This document shows, piece by piece, positions 27,038-35,697 of a stretch of DNA of 64,000 nucleotides (position 1 is its first letter; every line of letters starts with the position of its first letter). The stretch spans positions 472,224 through 536,223 of the forward strand of contig PASF01000002.1 of NCBI GenBank assembly GCA_002711845.1, read 5' to 3'. The position numbers and the translations under genes are program-made. The stretch is from Gammaproteobacteria bacterium. GTDB lineage: Bacteria > Pseudomonadota > Gammaproteobacteria > Pseudomonadales > Pseudohongiellaceae. A model generated the notes under the pieces. The model saw only the letters and a program-made list of their open reading frames with translations, ran no database searches and was not told the DNA's origin.

Positions 27038-29305
27038 ATGAATCGTTTGATCAGCAGGCTCAGCGGCCGGGTCGCCGTTGCCGTGCTTCTGGCCTTCTGC
27101 CCGGCTCCCGCCATATCCCAATACGGCGCGCCGGACGGCGAATGGCATACCTGGGGTGGCGACCACGGATTCACCCGTTATTCCGCCCTGGATCAGATTG
27201 ATGTCAACAATGTCGGTGACCTGGAAATCGCCTGGCGCTGGCGCGCCCTGCCGCTGGGTGATCGCCCGGACCGTAACTTGAAGGCAACGCCGCTGATGAT
27301 TGACGGCGTGCTTTTCGTGCCATCCGGACAGCATCAGGTGGTGGCGCTGGATGCGGCCACCGGACAGGAGGTCTGGCGCTATACACCTGACCCGGCCAGT
27401 GTGGCTGATCGCGGACTTGGCCTGGGCAGCCGGTCACTGGCCTACTGGCGTGACGGCGACGAAGCGCGGATTTTCCACAACACACTGGACGGCCGTCTGC
27501 TGTCCATTGACGCCCGCACCGGGCTGGCTGACCGCGATTTCGGTGACAATGGTACTGTCATGCTGCGTGAAGGTCTGTATCCGGATGGCAGTGATGCTGA
27601 TTCAGTGGGCTCGTCATCACCCCCGGCCGTGGTCGGTGATGTTGTGGTCGCCCAGATCGTTGGCACCATTACCGCGCCCAACCGTGAAGCCACACCCGGT
27701 CACATCCGTGGTTTTAATGTTCGCACCGGTGAACTGGTATGGCGGTTCAATACCATCCCGCAACCCGGTGAACCGGGGCACGAGAGCTGGCAGGGAGATG
27801 CCTGGCGTCATACCGGCAACACCGGTGTATGGTCGATGATGAGTGTGGACACCGACACTGGGTACATCTATCTGCCGGTAGAGGCCGGCTCCAACGATTT
27901 TTATGGTGGCCACCGCCATGGCGACAATCTGTTTTCGCAAAGTCTGGTGTGTCTCGACGGGCGCACCGGCGAGCTGGTCTGGCATTATCAGCTCACGCAC
28001 CACGGGCTGTGGGATTACGATCCACCATCGGCGCCGATTCTCGGCGACATCGTGGTAGACGGTCAGGTGATCAAAACTGTTACCCAGCTGACCAAGCAGG
28101 GCATGTCCTTTGTGTTTGAGCGTGTCACCGGTGAGCCGGTATGGCCGATCGAGGAGCGCCCGGTGCCACCCAGCGAGGTACCGGGCGAACGTGCCTCACC
28201 AACGCAACCCTTTCCGCGTTTGCCTGAGCCCTATCTGAGCCAGGGGTATCACGAAGACGAACTGATCGACTTTACGCCGGCTTTGCGGGAAGAAGCGCTG
28301 GCTATCGCGTCGCAATACGTGCGCGGACCGATATACACGCCGCCGACGCCGCTGCGTGAGGGCGGCACACAGGGAACCTGGGTCAATCCGGGCTATCAGG
28401 GTGGGTCCAACTGGAATGGCGCTGCGTTTGACCCGGACACGGCTACCATGTTCGTGCCACTGCGCAGGGCCCCGATGGCTGCAGCGTTATTGACACCTGA
28501 CCCCTCGCTGACCAATTGGCGATACCTTCGGGCACCGTCGGTATTCATCCAGGGACCGCGGGGCTTGCCCATTGTCAGACCACCGTGGAGTCTGGTCACG
28601 GCCACTGACATGAATATCGGTCGACATACCTGGACGCGCAGCATTGGTCCTGCCTCAGACTATATTCGTCAGCATCCCGACCTGCAGGGGCTGGATCTGG
28701 ATTTTGCCAACATGGGGCATCCCATGATCCGGCCCTCGCCCCTGGCCACCGCCACATTGCTGTTTCTGGCCGAAGCCGGCCACCTTAGCGGTGACCCGGG
28801 CGGACCCATGTTCCGTGCCTACGACAAACGTACCGGCGACGTGATTGCGGAAATCGAACTGCCCGCCAAGGCTTCGGGTGCGCCCATGACCTACTTTCAT
28901 GAGGGGTACCAGTATATCGTCATTGCCGTCGCCACGGCCGAGCATCCGGCAGAGCTGGTGGCGCTGGCGTTGCCGGGTGCGGTGACCCGGTTTGCTGAGG
29001 AGCCAGTCGCGTTGCAGGATATGTCCGGCCGTGCGTCCGCCATTGAATTGACGGAACAGCAATATACGGCAGCCGCACAGCAGTTTTTACAAATGTGTGC
29101 GACCTGTCATGGCGAGCAGGGGCAGGGCCTGGATGGTGGTTCTGCTCCCGCGCTGATGAATCTGCCGGACCCGGCCTCGGTACGTACCATCATCGAACGG
29201 GGCGGCGTCGAAATGCCGGCATTTGCGCTGCAGCTTGATGAGACCGACATAGATCTGCTGGCGCGCTATGTGGTCATGCTGGCTACCGGCGGGAATCAGC
29301 CATGA
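27038..29305 (+). CDS. PQQ-dependent dehydrogenase with C-terminal heme c (glucose-dehydrogenase-like propeller)
   Basis: 755 residues with a signal peptide (VAVAVLLAFCPAPAISQ). The propeller begins WHTWGGDHGFTRYSALDQI and includes HHGLWDYDPPSAPIL, the pattern typical of membrane glucose dehydrogenase-type quinoproteins, and RDFGDNGTV-like docking repeats. A cytochrome c domain with CATCH closes the protein at about 685-755 (MCATCHGEQGQG, then GGVEMPAF providing the Met). It should oxidise a sugar or alcohol in the periplasm and pass electrons to a cytochrome. It lies 40 bases after the hybrid kinase on the same strand. No PQQ biosynthesis genes are in the window. Confidence 0.86.
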   Translation: MNRLISRLSGRVAVAVLLAFCPAPAISQYGAPDGEWHTWGGDHGFTRYSALDQIDVNNVGDLEIAWRWRALPLGDRPDRNLKATPLMIDGVLFVPSGQHQVVALDAATGQEVWRYTPDPASVADRGLGLGSRSLAYWRDGDEARIFHNTLDGRLLSIDARTGLADRDFGDNGTVMLREGLYPDGSDADSVGSSSPPAVVGDVVVAQIVGTITAPNREATPGHIRGFNVRTGELVWRFNTIPQPGEPGHESWQGDAWRHTGNTGVWSMMSVDTDTGYIYLPVEAGSNDFYGGHRHGDNLFSQSLVCLDGRTGELVWHYQLTHHGLWDYDPPSAPILGDIVVDGQVIKTVTQLTKQGMSFVFERVTGEPVWPIEERPVPPSEVPGERASPTQPFPRLPEPYLSQGYHEDELIDFTPALREEALAIASQYVRGPIYTPPTPLREGGTQGTWVNPGYQGGSNWNGAAFDPDTATMFVPLRRAPMAAALLTPDPSLTNWRYLRAPSVFIQGPRGLPIVRPPWSLVTATDMNIGRHTWTRSIGPASDYIRQHPDLQGLDLDFANMGHPMIRPSPLATATLLFLAEAGHLSGDPGGPMFRAYDKRTGDVIAEIELPAKASGAPMTYFHEGYQYIVIAVATAEHPAELVALALPGAVTRFAEEPVALQDMSGRASAIELTEQQYTAAAQQFLQMCATCHGEQGQGLDGGSAPALMNLPDPASVRTIIERGGVEMPAFALQLDETDIDLLARYVVMLATGGNQP

Positions 29306-29565
29306 AGGTCGGCATCTATTTTTATGATCAGGCTGACGGCCCGTCAGATGGACTTCGACTGGCAACACAATTGAGCGCTATCCGGGGCAACGCGAACAGC
29401 TCTACTGCGCACCCCATGTCGAACAGGGCTGTGCCGGGACAGGTCAGAATGGCGACGCGGGTCATGGCCGGATATTCCCGAAGAGTGGCTTCTGAGCCAA
29501 TATAAGCAGGTTACCAGATGGGTGATAATCAGTCTGAGTTCATTGTTGAGGCCCCAGGAGGTACT

Positions 29566-30009
29566 ATGAAGAGCCAAGCAAATCCCCGTTCGACATCATC
29601 GGCGGTTTCCCGGCCGACAGCCGCAGCCAGCGACGAGGCGCGACGTCATTTTGAGCGTCTGCTGCAGTTCGAGACTGACTGTTGGGACGTGCATCATGCT
29701 ATCAGCAACGGCCGCCAGGATTTTGTCCTGCTCGATGTGCGCGGTGAAGCGTTGTTTGGCCTCGGCCATATCGAGGGCGCGATCAATCTGCCACATGGCA
29801 GAATCAATGACGATAGCCTCGGTGGGTTTGCAGACGCCACTCTGTTTGTCGTGTACTGCGCCGGGCCGCATTGCAATGGCGCCGACAAAGCGGCCGTCAG
29901 GCTGGCAAAGCTGCATCGGCCGGTTAAAAAAATGATTGGCGGCATCACTGGCTGGATTGACGAAGGATTCAGTCTGGTGACCGACGTGACGACAACCGCA
30001 GCAAATTGA
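29566..30009 (+). CDS. Rhodanese-like domain protein
   Basis: 147 residues from the ATG at 29566, with CAGGAGG ideally placed. The rhodanese fold runs from about 45: FVLLDVRGEALFGLGHIEGAINLPHGRI, then the active-site loop VYCAGPHCNGADKAA with Cys98 as the persulfide-forming residue, and MIGGITGWIDEGF. About 40 residues rich in Ser/Ala precede it, with no clear signal. It probably transfers or senses sulfane sulfur; the partner is unknown. About 260 bases upstream (29306-29565) contain no convincing gene. Confidence 0.85.
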   Translation: MKSQANPRSTSSAVSRPTAAASDEARRHFERLLQFETDCWDVHHAISNGRQDFVLLDVRGEALFGLGHIEGAINLPHGRINDDSLGGFADATLFVVYCAGPHCNGADKAAVRLAKLHRPVKKMIGGITGWIDEGFSLVTDVTTTAAN

Positions 30010-30055
30010 ACCAGACCACAGCCAGACCACAAAAAAGCAACAGCAGGACAGCAAC

Positions 30056-31402
30056 ATGACACAGCAAGAGCCTTTTGATTTCCAGCCAACCCTGACCGGC
30101 AGCACGATTACCTTGCGGCCGTTGCGTGAAGATGATCTGGAGCCCCTGTATGCGACCGCCAGTGATCCGCTGATCTGGGAGTTGCATCCGGACCCGCTGC
30201 GCTACCAGCGCGAGGCTTTCGAATCTCGCTACTTCAGTGGCGCCCTTGATGCTGGCAGTGCCCTGGTGGCCATCGACAACAGCACAGGTCAAATCGTGGG
30301 CTGTTCGCGATATTACGAGTGGGATCCAGTGGCGGAAGAAGTTGCCATTGGCTTTACTTTTCTGGCGCGCAGCCGCTGGGGTGGGGCGACCAACCGCGAA
30401 ATGAAGACGTTGATGCTGGATCATGCCTTCAAGTGGGCGAAGCGGGTATGGTTCCACATTGGTAAAGACAACCGTCGTTCGCGACGTGGCACGGAAAAGG
30501 TGGGGGCGCGCTTCTCCCATGAAGCGCAGAAAGAGATCGGGGGCCGCGTGCTGGATTATGCCTACTATTATATTGACCGTCCCCCGGCGCCGCTTGACGA
30601 AGTGCTGGCATTTAGCAAGCGTATAGCCCGCGACGCCGGAGACCTGATGCTGGCGGAACTGCAACGCGGTGACGGTCCGGCAACGCACTTCAAGCACGAG
30701 GGACAGGAACTGGTGACAGAGGCCGATATCAAGGTCGATCAACTGATCTGTGACGCCATCCGCCAGTCTTACCCCGGGCATCAGATCCTGGCCGAAGAGT
30801 CGGCACCGGATCTTGCGCAGCTCAGCCAACTGCAGGGGCCGCTGTGGATCATTGATCCGATTGATGGCACCGTTAACTATGCCCACGGTCATCAGCACTC
30901 GGCGGTATCCATCGCCTGGGTAGTCGATGGTGTTTTGCAGACCGGTGTGGTCTATAACCCGTACAACGATGAAATGTTTTCGGCGTCCAGGGGGCAGGGT
31001 GCCACCCTGAACGACAAGGCCATCCATGTCGCGCGGAAAACCGAGCTGCGCCGGGCGCTGTTTGCCACCGGGTTCCCCTATATAAAAAGTGACATGCCGC
31101 GGTTGATCCGGCGAGTGGGGGTCATGCTCTCTCACTGTGCGGACCTGCGCCGCATGGGATCGGCCGCGCTGGATATCTGCTGGGTGGCCGCAGGGCGTCT
31201 CGATATTTATTACGAAAATCTGAGTGTCTGGGACTTTGCCGCTGCGCAGTTGATCGCGATTGAAGCGGGTGCCCGTTATGGACATTTCCTGCCGGTACCC
31301 GATGGTGTCAGCCCGGTGTTCCATAACAAGGCCATACTGGTCAGCAACGACACGCTTTATCGCGATGCGAAAGATCTTTTGCTGCAGGTTGAGAACCCGT
31401 GA
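30056..31402 (+). CDS. Fused GNAT acetyltransferase - inositol-monophosphatase-family phosphatase
   Basis: 448 residues. The first 185 form a RimJ/RimL-type GNAT domain (ITLRPLREDDLEPLYATASDP, VGCSRYYEWDP, EVAIGFTFLARSRWGGATN, DNRRSRRGTEKVGARF). From about 190 a complete IMPase-fold phosphatase follows: ELVTEADIKVD, metal-binding LAEES with Glu247, Asp267 and Asp270 in DPIDGT, and the GSAALD...WDFAAAQ end with Asp393. The family includes inositol monophosphatase, CysQ (3',5'-bisphosphate nucleotidase) and fructose bisphosphatase; the substrate cannot be fixed. No stop or frameshift lies between the domains, and both look intact, so I read it as a true fusion. It follows the rhodanese gene by 46 bases. 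Confidence 0.85.
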   Translation: MTQQEPFDFQPTLTGSTITLRPLREDDLEPLYATASDPLIWELHPDPLRYQREAFESRYFSGALDAGSALVAIDNSTGQIVGCSRYYEWDPVAEEVAIGFTFLARSRWGGATNREMKTLMLDHAFKWAKRVWFHIGKDNRRSRRGTEKVGARFSHEAQKEIGGRVLDYAYYYIDRPPAPLDEVLAFSKRIARDAGDLMLAELQRGDGPATHFKHEGQELVTEADIKVDQLICDAIRQSYPGHQILAEESAPDLAQLSQLQGPLWIIDPIDGTVNYAHGHQHSAVSIAWVVDGVLQTGVVYNPYNDEMFSASRGQGATLNDKAIHVARKTELRRALFATGFPYIKSDMPRLIRRVGVMLSHCADLRRMGSAALDICWVAAGRLDIYYENLSVWDFAAAQLIAIEAGARYGHFLPVPDGVSPVFHNKAILVSNDTLYRDAKDLLLQVENP

Positions 31403-31414
31403 GTCTGCCGTCGG

Positions 31415-33757
31415 TCAATTGACGAGAGCCCGTTGCCGGCGCGTGAGGAAGCGCTCGCGCAACTGCTCCAGACGTGACAGCAGGACCGGCAGAAAAGTGA
31501 GATCCAGGACAAGCGCCAGCACCACGATCGGTACCAGCAACCTTGCTGCCTGCTGGAAATACAGCGTGCTGGCCAGCAACAGTATCAGTGCTCCCAGGGT
31601 CAGCACAGCGGTGGTGATGGTCAATGCCGGGCCGGCCTTGGCGATCGCCGCTTGAATGGCCGTGTCCACGCTCAGGCCATGCTGGCGCTGGCGTTGATAG
31701 GTGCTCAGAATATGCACCGTATCGTCAACCACCAGCCCGATACTGATGCTGAACAGCATCATCACAAAGGGGTCTACAGTGCCCACCAGTAACCCCCATG
31801 TGCCAAACACCAGCGTCGCTGGTAACAGGTTCGGGACGACACTGATCAGACCAAAATACAGGCTTCTCAGGCCAACGGTCAGGGCGATGGTGATCATCAG
31901 CAGGCTGAGCAGATAGCTCTGAATCAGTTCCACGGTGACGGCTCGGTCCATGCGGGCAAACAGCAGAGCGCTGCTGCCGCGCAGCAGGCGCATGCCGGTG
32001 TCAGCAAACGTGGTATGGAAATAGTCACCGATCGCCTGGTCCAGGTCGATGATGCCCTGATTGCTCAGCGGGCGTGTTGTGATAAAAAACCGTATGGTGG
32101 AAAAATCAGTATTGATGAAGTTGGCCAATGCATAGCTGTCCGTCTGCACAGAGACGTAGTTCATCAGATGTTGCTCCACCAGGTCTGCGGACTCGGGCAG
32201 GCGGTAGCTGTCGCTATTGTCACCGCCTCGTGAGCCTTCCAGTGTCTCGTTGATGGTTTTCACCACGTCTACCAGGCTGGCCACCTCCAGCACATCATCG
32301 CGCTCGCGCAACCACGAGGCGAATGCATCGACGCGCTGCAAAAACGCCGGTTCGACGGCGCCATTGATCTCGGCGTTTGCGGTAACCGGATGGGTGGCGA
32401 CAATACCGTAACTGATACCGGTGCCTCTCTGCATGCGCTCGTTCAGCAGTTCATAGTAGGCATGCAAGGGCGAGTCCTGATCGATAAAGTCCAGGCGATC
32501 AAAATCGGGCTTGTTCAGCGGCAGCATGGCGGCGGCCATCAACCCGGCCGCCATGACACCGACCAGGATTCGACGCGGGTACCGCGCCACCAGCCGCTGG
32601 CACAATGCCAGAAAAGCGCCTGCCAGGCGAATTTCACCGGTTGGCCCGCCCACGGCCATCACCAGCGCCGGAAAGCTGAGAAAGCTCAGTAACCAGGCAA
32701 ACATCACCCCCAGCGCGACAATCGTGCCAAACTGACTGATGGCCGGTGCCGAGGCATAATTGAGGCTGGCAAACCCAATAGCGGTCGTGAGTGCCGCCAG
32801 CGAGACCGGGCGCAGGTTGAATGCCAGGCTGTGATTCATGGCCTGATGGCAGTCCACACCGGCGGCCATTCGCTGGCGATAGACCGACAGAATGTGTGCG
32901 GTGTTGGCCACCGCAATAATAACCACCACCAGCGGCGCCATGACGGACACACTGTTCAGGGCAATGCCCGCCCAGGCCAGTGTGCCGACAGTGCAGACGA
33001 TGGTCAGCAGCGTGACCAGCAAAATGCAGGCGCCCTGGCGCACAGACTGAAAGCAGTAACAGATGAACAGCACGCATAACAGAATCACCAGCGGCAATAG
33101 TCGGGTCAGGTCCTGAATCATGGCATCGCGCGTAGAGATCTCGAACAGGGCGTCGGCACCCGGGGCAAACACGATGCCCGGGTGTTCCACGCGCAGGTCA
33201 TTGAGCACCTCGTCAATGCCGTCAGCGATGTCGCGATTTTGTGCCGAGCTGCTTGTGTTCAAGGTAAGCCTGGCAGTGAACAATGCCAGGTCAGCGGCGG
33301 GCGATACCAGCACGCCATTGATGAAGGGGTCTGCCATGGCCTTGTCGCGTGCGGCCTGCATGGCATTGTTGTCAATGTCATGGAAATTTCGGAAACGGCC
33401 CGGGAACAGGCCTATTTCGCCAAAAGGTGAGTCATATGCCACCACCGAGCTGGCCCGGCCGGTATAGGGAATACGCCGATACTCCCGGTGCAGCGCACCC
33501 AATGCTTCAAGTACGGGGGGCGAAAACACATCGGTTGGCCCTTCAGCGGCAATGACGGCGATACTGATATCCTGACGGCTCGGGAACTCGGCAGCCAGCT
33601 GGTCACGTTCGCTGACAAAGGGGTCGTTGTCGCCGAGCAGCACGGATACCCGTGTGTCAAAGGTGGTATCGGGCAATCCCAGCGCCAGCAGTCCGGCTGC
33701 CATCAGGCAGGCGGTCAGCCACAACACACGGTATTTAATCAGAAGGTGGGGGATCAC
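31415..33757 (-). CDS. MMPL/RND-family permease coupled to LysR gene
   Basis: 780 residues with the two-fold RND architecture: one helix, a periplasmic loop, a block of helices (about 225-390), a second long loop, and a second block near the C-terminus (FVMMLFSISIGLVVDDTVHILSTYQRQRQHG). The sterol-sensing-like first block includes SVMAPLVVVIIAVANTAHILSVYRQR. MMPL-type exporters move lipids, hopanoids or other hydrophobic compounds; the substrate is unknown. Its ATG overlaps the stop of the LysR gene by 4 bases (ATGA), so the two are translationally coupled. It is convergent with the GNAT-IMPase gene. A paralogue of similar design lies at 36.6-39.1 kb. Confidence 0.87.
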   Translation of the reverse strand: MIPHLLIKYRVLWLTACLMAAGLLALGLPDTTFDTRVSVLLGDNDPFVSERDQLAAEFPSRQDISIAVIAAEGPTDVFSPPVLEALGALHREYRRIPYTGRASSVVAYDSPFGEIGLFPGRFRNFHDIDNNAMQAARDKAMADPFINGVLVSPAADLALFTARLTLNTSSSAQNRDIADGIDEVLNDLRVEHPGIVFAPGADALFEISTRDAMIQDLTRLLPLVILLCVLFICYCFQSVRQGACILLVTLLTIVCTVGTLAWAGIALNSVSVMAPLVVVIIAVANTAHILSVYRQRMAAGVDCHQAMNHSLAFNLRPVSLAALTTAIGFASLNYASAPAISQFGTIVALGVMFAWLLSFLSFPALVMAVGGPTGEIRLAGAFLALCQRLVARYPRRILVGVMAAGLMAAAMLPLNKPDFDRLDFIDQDSPLHAYYELLNERMQRGTGISYGIVATHPVTANAEINGAVEPAFLQRVDAFASWLRERDDVLEVASLVDVVKTINETLEGSRGGDNSDSYRLPESADLVEQHLMNYVSVQTDSYALANFINTDFSTIRFFITTRPLSNQGIIDLDQAIGDYFHTTFADTGMRLLRGSSALLFARMDRAVTVELIQSYLLSLLMITIALTVGLRSLYFGLISVVPNLLPATLVFGTWGLLVGTVDPFVMMLFSISIGLVVDDTVHILSTYQRQRQHGLSVDTAIQAAIAKAGPALTITTAVLTLGALILLLASTLYFQQAARLLVPIVVLALVLDLTFLPVLLSRLEQLRERFLTRRQRALVN

Positions 33758-34668
33758 TGATCAGGCCCGTAAGTCTCGAACGTGCCCGCGTTGTCCTCCT
33801 GACACAATGCGATCCAGTTGCGGATGCCGGTGCTGCGGAACTTCTGTTTGTGCAGGATGAAGTAGAAACGCCGCATCCAGTCGCGTTGCGGTGCGTAAAG
33901 TGGCAGCAGACTGCCACGACGGAAGGCTTCCTGCAGTGTGATACGAGACAGGCAGCCGATGCCCAGACCGGCTTCGACGGTGCGCTTGATCGCTTCGGTA
34001 TGTTGCAGTTCCAGGCGCAGGTTGAGCCTGGGCATCAGGCCATACATGGCGTGCTCAAACGCCTGGCGAGTACCTGAGCCCGCTTCCCGGATGATCCAGT
34101 CGGCGTTGACCAGGTCGTCGTCGGTGAGGGTGGGTCGTCCCGCCAGCGGGTGGTCCGGGGCGCAAAACAGGCTGAGTTCGTCGTCGCGCCAGGGGATGAC
34201 CTCCAGCGTCGAATCCTGCAGCTCGCCTTCCACCAGCCCGATGTCGAGTTCAAAATTACGCACACGCTGGGTGATCAAAGAGGTATTTTCTACGGTCAGG
34301 TCGACGCGTGAGCCGGGATAGCGGTTCATGAATTTCGCCATGATCGGCACCGCCAGGTAGTTGCCAATGGTCAGTGTGGCGCCTACTTTAATGTGGCCCA
34401 CCTCACCCTGTCGGGCAAGTAACTGCTCAAACTCGGTGGCCTGGTTCAGCAGCGCCACGGCGTGAGGGCGCAGGCTTTTGCCAAAGTCGTTAAGCTGCAG
34501 GCGCTTGCCGACGCGGTCAAACAGCTGCATGTCAAAGCGTTGTTCCAGCTCTTTTAACGCAGCGCTGGCCGCCGACTGGGACATGGACAGGCTGTCGGCG
34601 GCGTGGGATACGTTCTCGTGCCAGGCCGTTGCCAGGAACACTTCGATCTGTCGCAGGGTATAATGCAT
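33754..34668 (-). CDS. finR: LysR-family regulator, FinR-like, divergent from fpr
   Basis: 304 residues from the ATG at 34668 with GGGAGAGG upstream. HTH at about 5-45 (LRQIEVFLATAWHENVSHAADSLSMSQSAASAALKELEQRF), then a substrate-binding domain (GHIKVGATLTIGNYLAVPIMAKF, GSGTRQAFEH). In Pseudomonas the LysR protein FinR is encoded opposite fpr and activates it under superoxide stress; the same divergent pairing here supports the assignment. The gene symbol is inferred from position and family, not from a specific residue. It shares a 4-base overlap with an MMPL permease gene downstream, which is not the usual neighbour. Confidence 0.75.
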   Translation of the reverse strand: MHYTLRQIEVFLATAWHENVSHAADSLSMSQSAASAALKELEQRFDMQLFDRVGKRLQLNDFGKSLRPHAVALLNQATEFEQLLARQGEVGHIKVGATLTIGNYLAVPIMAKFMNRYPGSRVDLTVENTSLITQRVRNFELDIGLVEGELQDSTLEVIPWRDDELSLFCAPDHPLAGRPTLTDDDLVNADWIIREAGSGTRQAFEHAMYGLMPRLNLRLELQHTEAIKRTVEAGLGIGCLSRITLQEAFRRGSLLPLYAPQRDWMRRFYFILHKQKFRSTGIRNWIALCQEDNAGTFETYGPDQ

Positions 34669-34750
34669 GGCAGGGCCTCTCCCGTTACCGTCAAGCATGT
34701 TATCGTAATTTCCGATTAACCTTATAGTATTAAATCATTTTACTGGTATA

Positions 34751-34769
34751 GCATGGCGGTTTACCATGC
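34751..34769. promoter_or_regulatory. Dyad in the finR-fpr intergenic region
   Basis: GCATGG (34751-34756) and CCATGC (34764-34769) are inverted around 7 bases, in the 155-base region between the two divergent genes and about 55 bases before fpr. It is a candidate binding site for the LysR regulator. TATAGC overlapping its left edge could be a -10 element. Confidence 0.35.
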
Positions 34770-34823
34770 ACGCATCAAAACTTTCCGCTTTTCTTTTCAT
34801 GCGACGTTTTACAGGATTTTGAA

Positions 34824-35594
34824 ATGGCTGCAATATCCAAACAAAGTGTAACCAGCGTTCATCACTGGAATGAATCCCTGTTCAGTTTTACCACAACCAG
34901 AGATAAAGGTCTGCGCTTCGAGAACGGCCATTTTGTGATGGTCGGCATGGAAGTGGAGGGCCGGCCGTTGATGCGGGCCTACAGCATCGCCAGCGCCAAC
35001 TATGACGAGGAGCTGGAGTTCTTCAGCATCAAGGTGCCTGATGGTCCGTTGACCTCGCGGCTGCAGAATATCAAGATCGGCGATGAATTACTGGTCAGCA
35101 GTAAACCCACGGGAACGCTGGTGGCTGATCATTTGCTGCCAGGACGCAATCTGTATCTGGTCGGCACTGGCACGGGTCTGGCGCCCTTCATGAGCATTAT
35201 CCGCGACCCGGAGATTTATGACCGCTTTGAAAATGTCATTCTGGTGCACGGCGTTCGTCGCGTGGTTGACCTGGCCTATCGGGCGTACATCACAGAGGAG
35301 CTGCCGCAAAACGAATTTTTCGGTGAAGAAGTCAGCAAACAGCTGATCTACTATCCCACTGTGACCCGCGATCCGTTCGAGAACCAGGGGCGTGTTACTG
35401 ATGTTCTGGAAAATGGAACCATGGCGCAGAAAATTGGCCTGCCGCAGCCGACGCCTGAGCATGATCGTTTTATGCTGTGTGGCAGCCCCACCATGCTCAA
35501 GGACATGTGCCGTATCCTGGACGGGGCCGGTTTCAAGGAGTCCCGCCACGGTATCCAGGCCGAGTACGTGATTGAACGAGCTTTTGTGGAGTAA
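34824..35594 (+). CDS. fpr: Ferredoxin-NADP+ reductase
   Basis: 256 residues. FAD-binding RAYSIAS (51-57), the NADP-binding GTGTGLAPFMSIIRDPE, VHGVRRVVDLAYR, and FMLCGSPTMLKDM are in the expected order. The end, ...IERAFVE, is the C-terminal extension of the Pseudomonas-type bacterial Fpr, which influences coenzyme choice. The enzyme exchanges electrons between NADPH and ferredoxin or flavodoxin and supports iron-sulfur repair under oxidative stress. It is divergent from the FinR-like regulator and ends at a strong terminator. Confidence 0.94.
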   Translation: MAAISKQSVTSVHHWNESLFSFTTTRDKGLRFENGHFVMVGMEVEGRPLMRAYSIASANYDEELEFFSIKVPDGPLTSRLQNIKIGDELLVSSKPTGTLVADHLLPGRNLYLVGTGTGLAPFMSIIRDPEIYDRFENVILVHGVRRVVDLAYRAYITEELPQNEFFGEEVSKQLIYYPTVTRDPFENQGRVTDVLENGTMAQKIGLPQPTPEHDRFMLCGSPTMLKDMCRILDGAGFKESRHGIQAEYVIERAFVE

Positions 35595-35633
35595 CCTCCC
35601 ATACTTGGCTGGCTGTTAAATGCCGGACATAAG

Positions 35634-35666
35634 AAAGGCCGGTGCTGCCCAGCACCGGCCTTTTCT
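35634..35666 (+). terminator. Intrinsic terminator of fpr (probably bidirectional)
   Basis: AAAGGCCGGTGCTG and its exact complement form a 14-bp stem including the A/T base (core arms 35637-35647 and 35650-35660), followed by TTTTCT. The A-run on the left makes it usable from the minus strand for the convergent redoxin gene as well. Confidence 0.88.
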
Positions 35667-35697
35667 GTGCCCGAAGACTGCCCGCCGGCAGACCCGA

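Noticed and set aside
29302-29505. 67-codon open frame whose ATG overlaps the stop of the PQQ dehydrogenase
   Set aside because: The overlap looks like coupling, but the translation has no recognisable domain, runs into low-complexity Arg/Ser-rich sequence, and the downstream 260 bases look non-coding.
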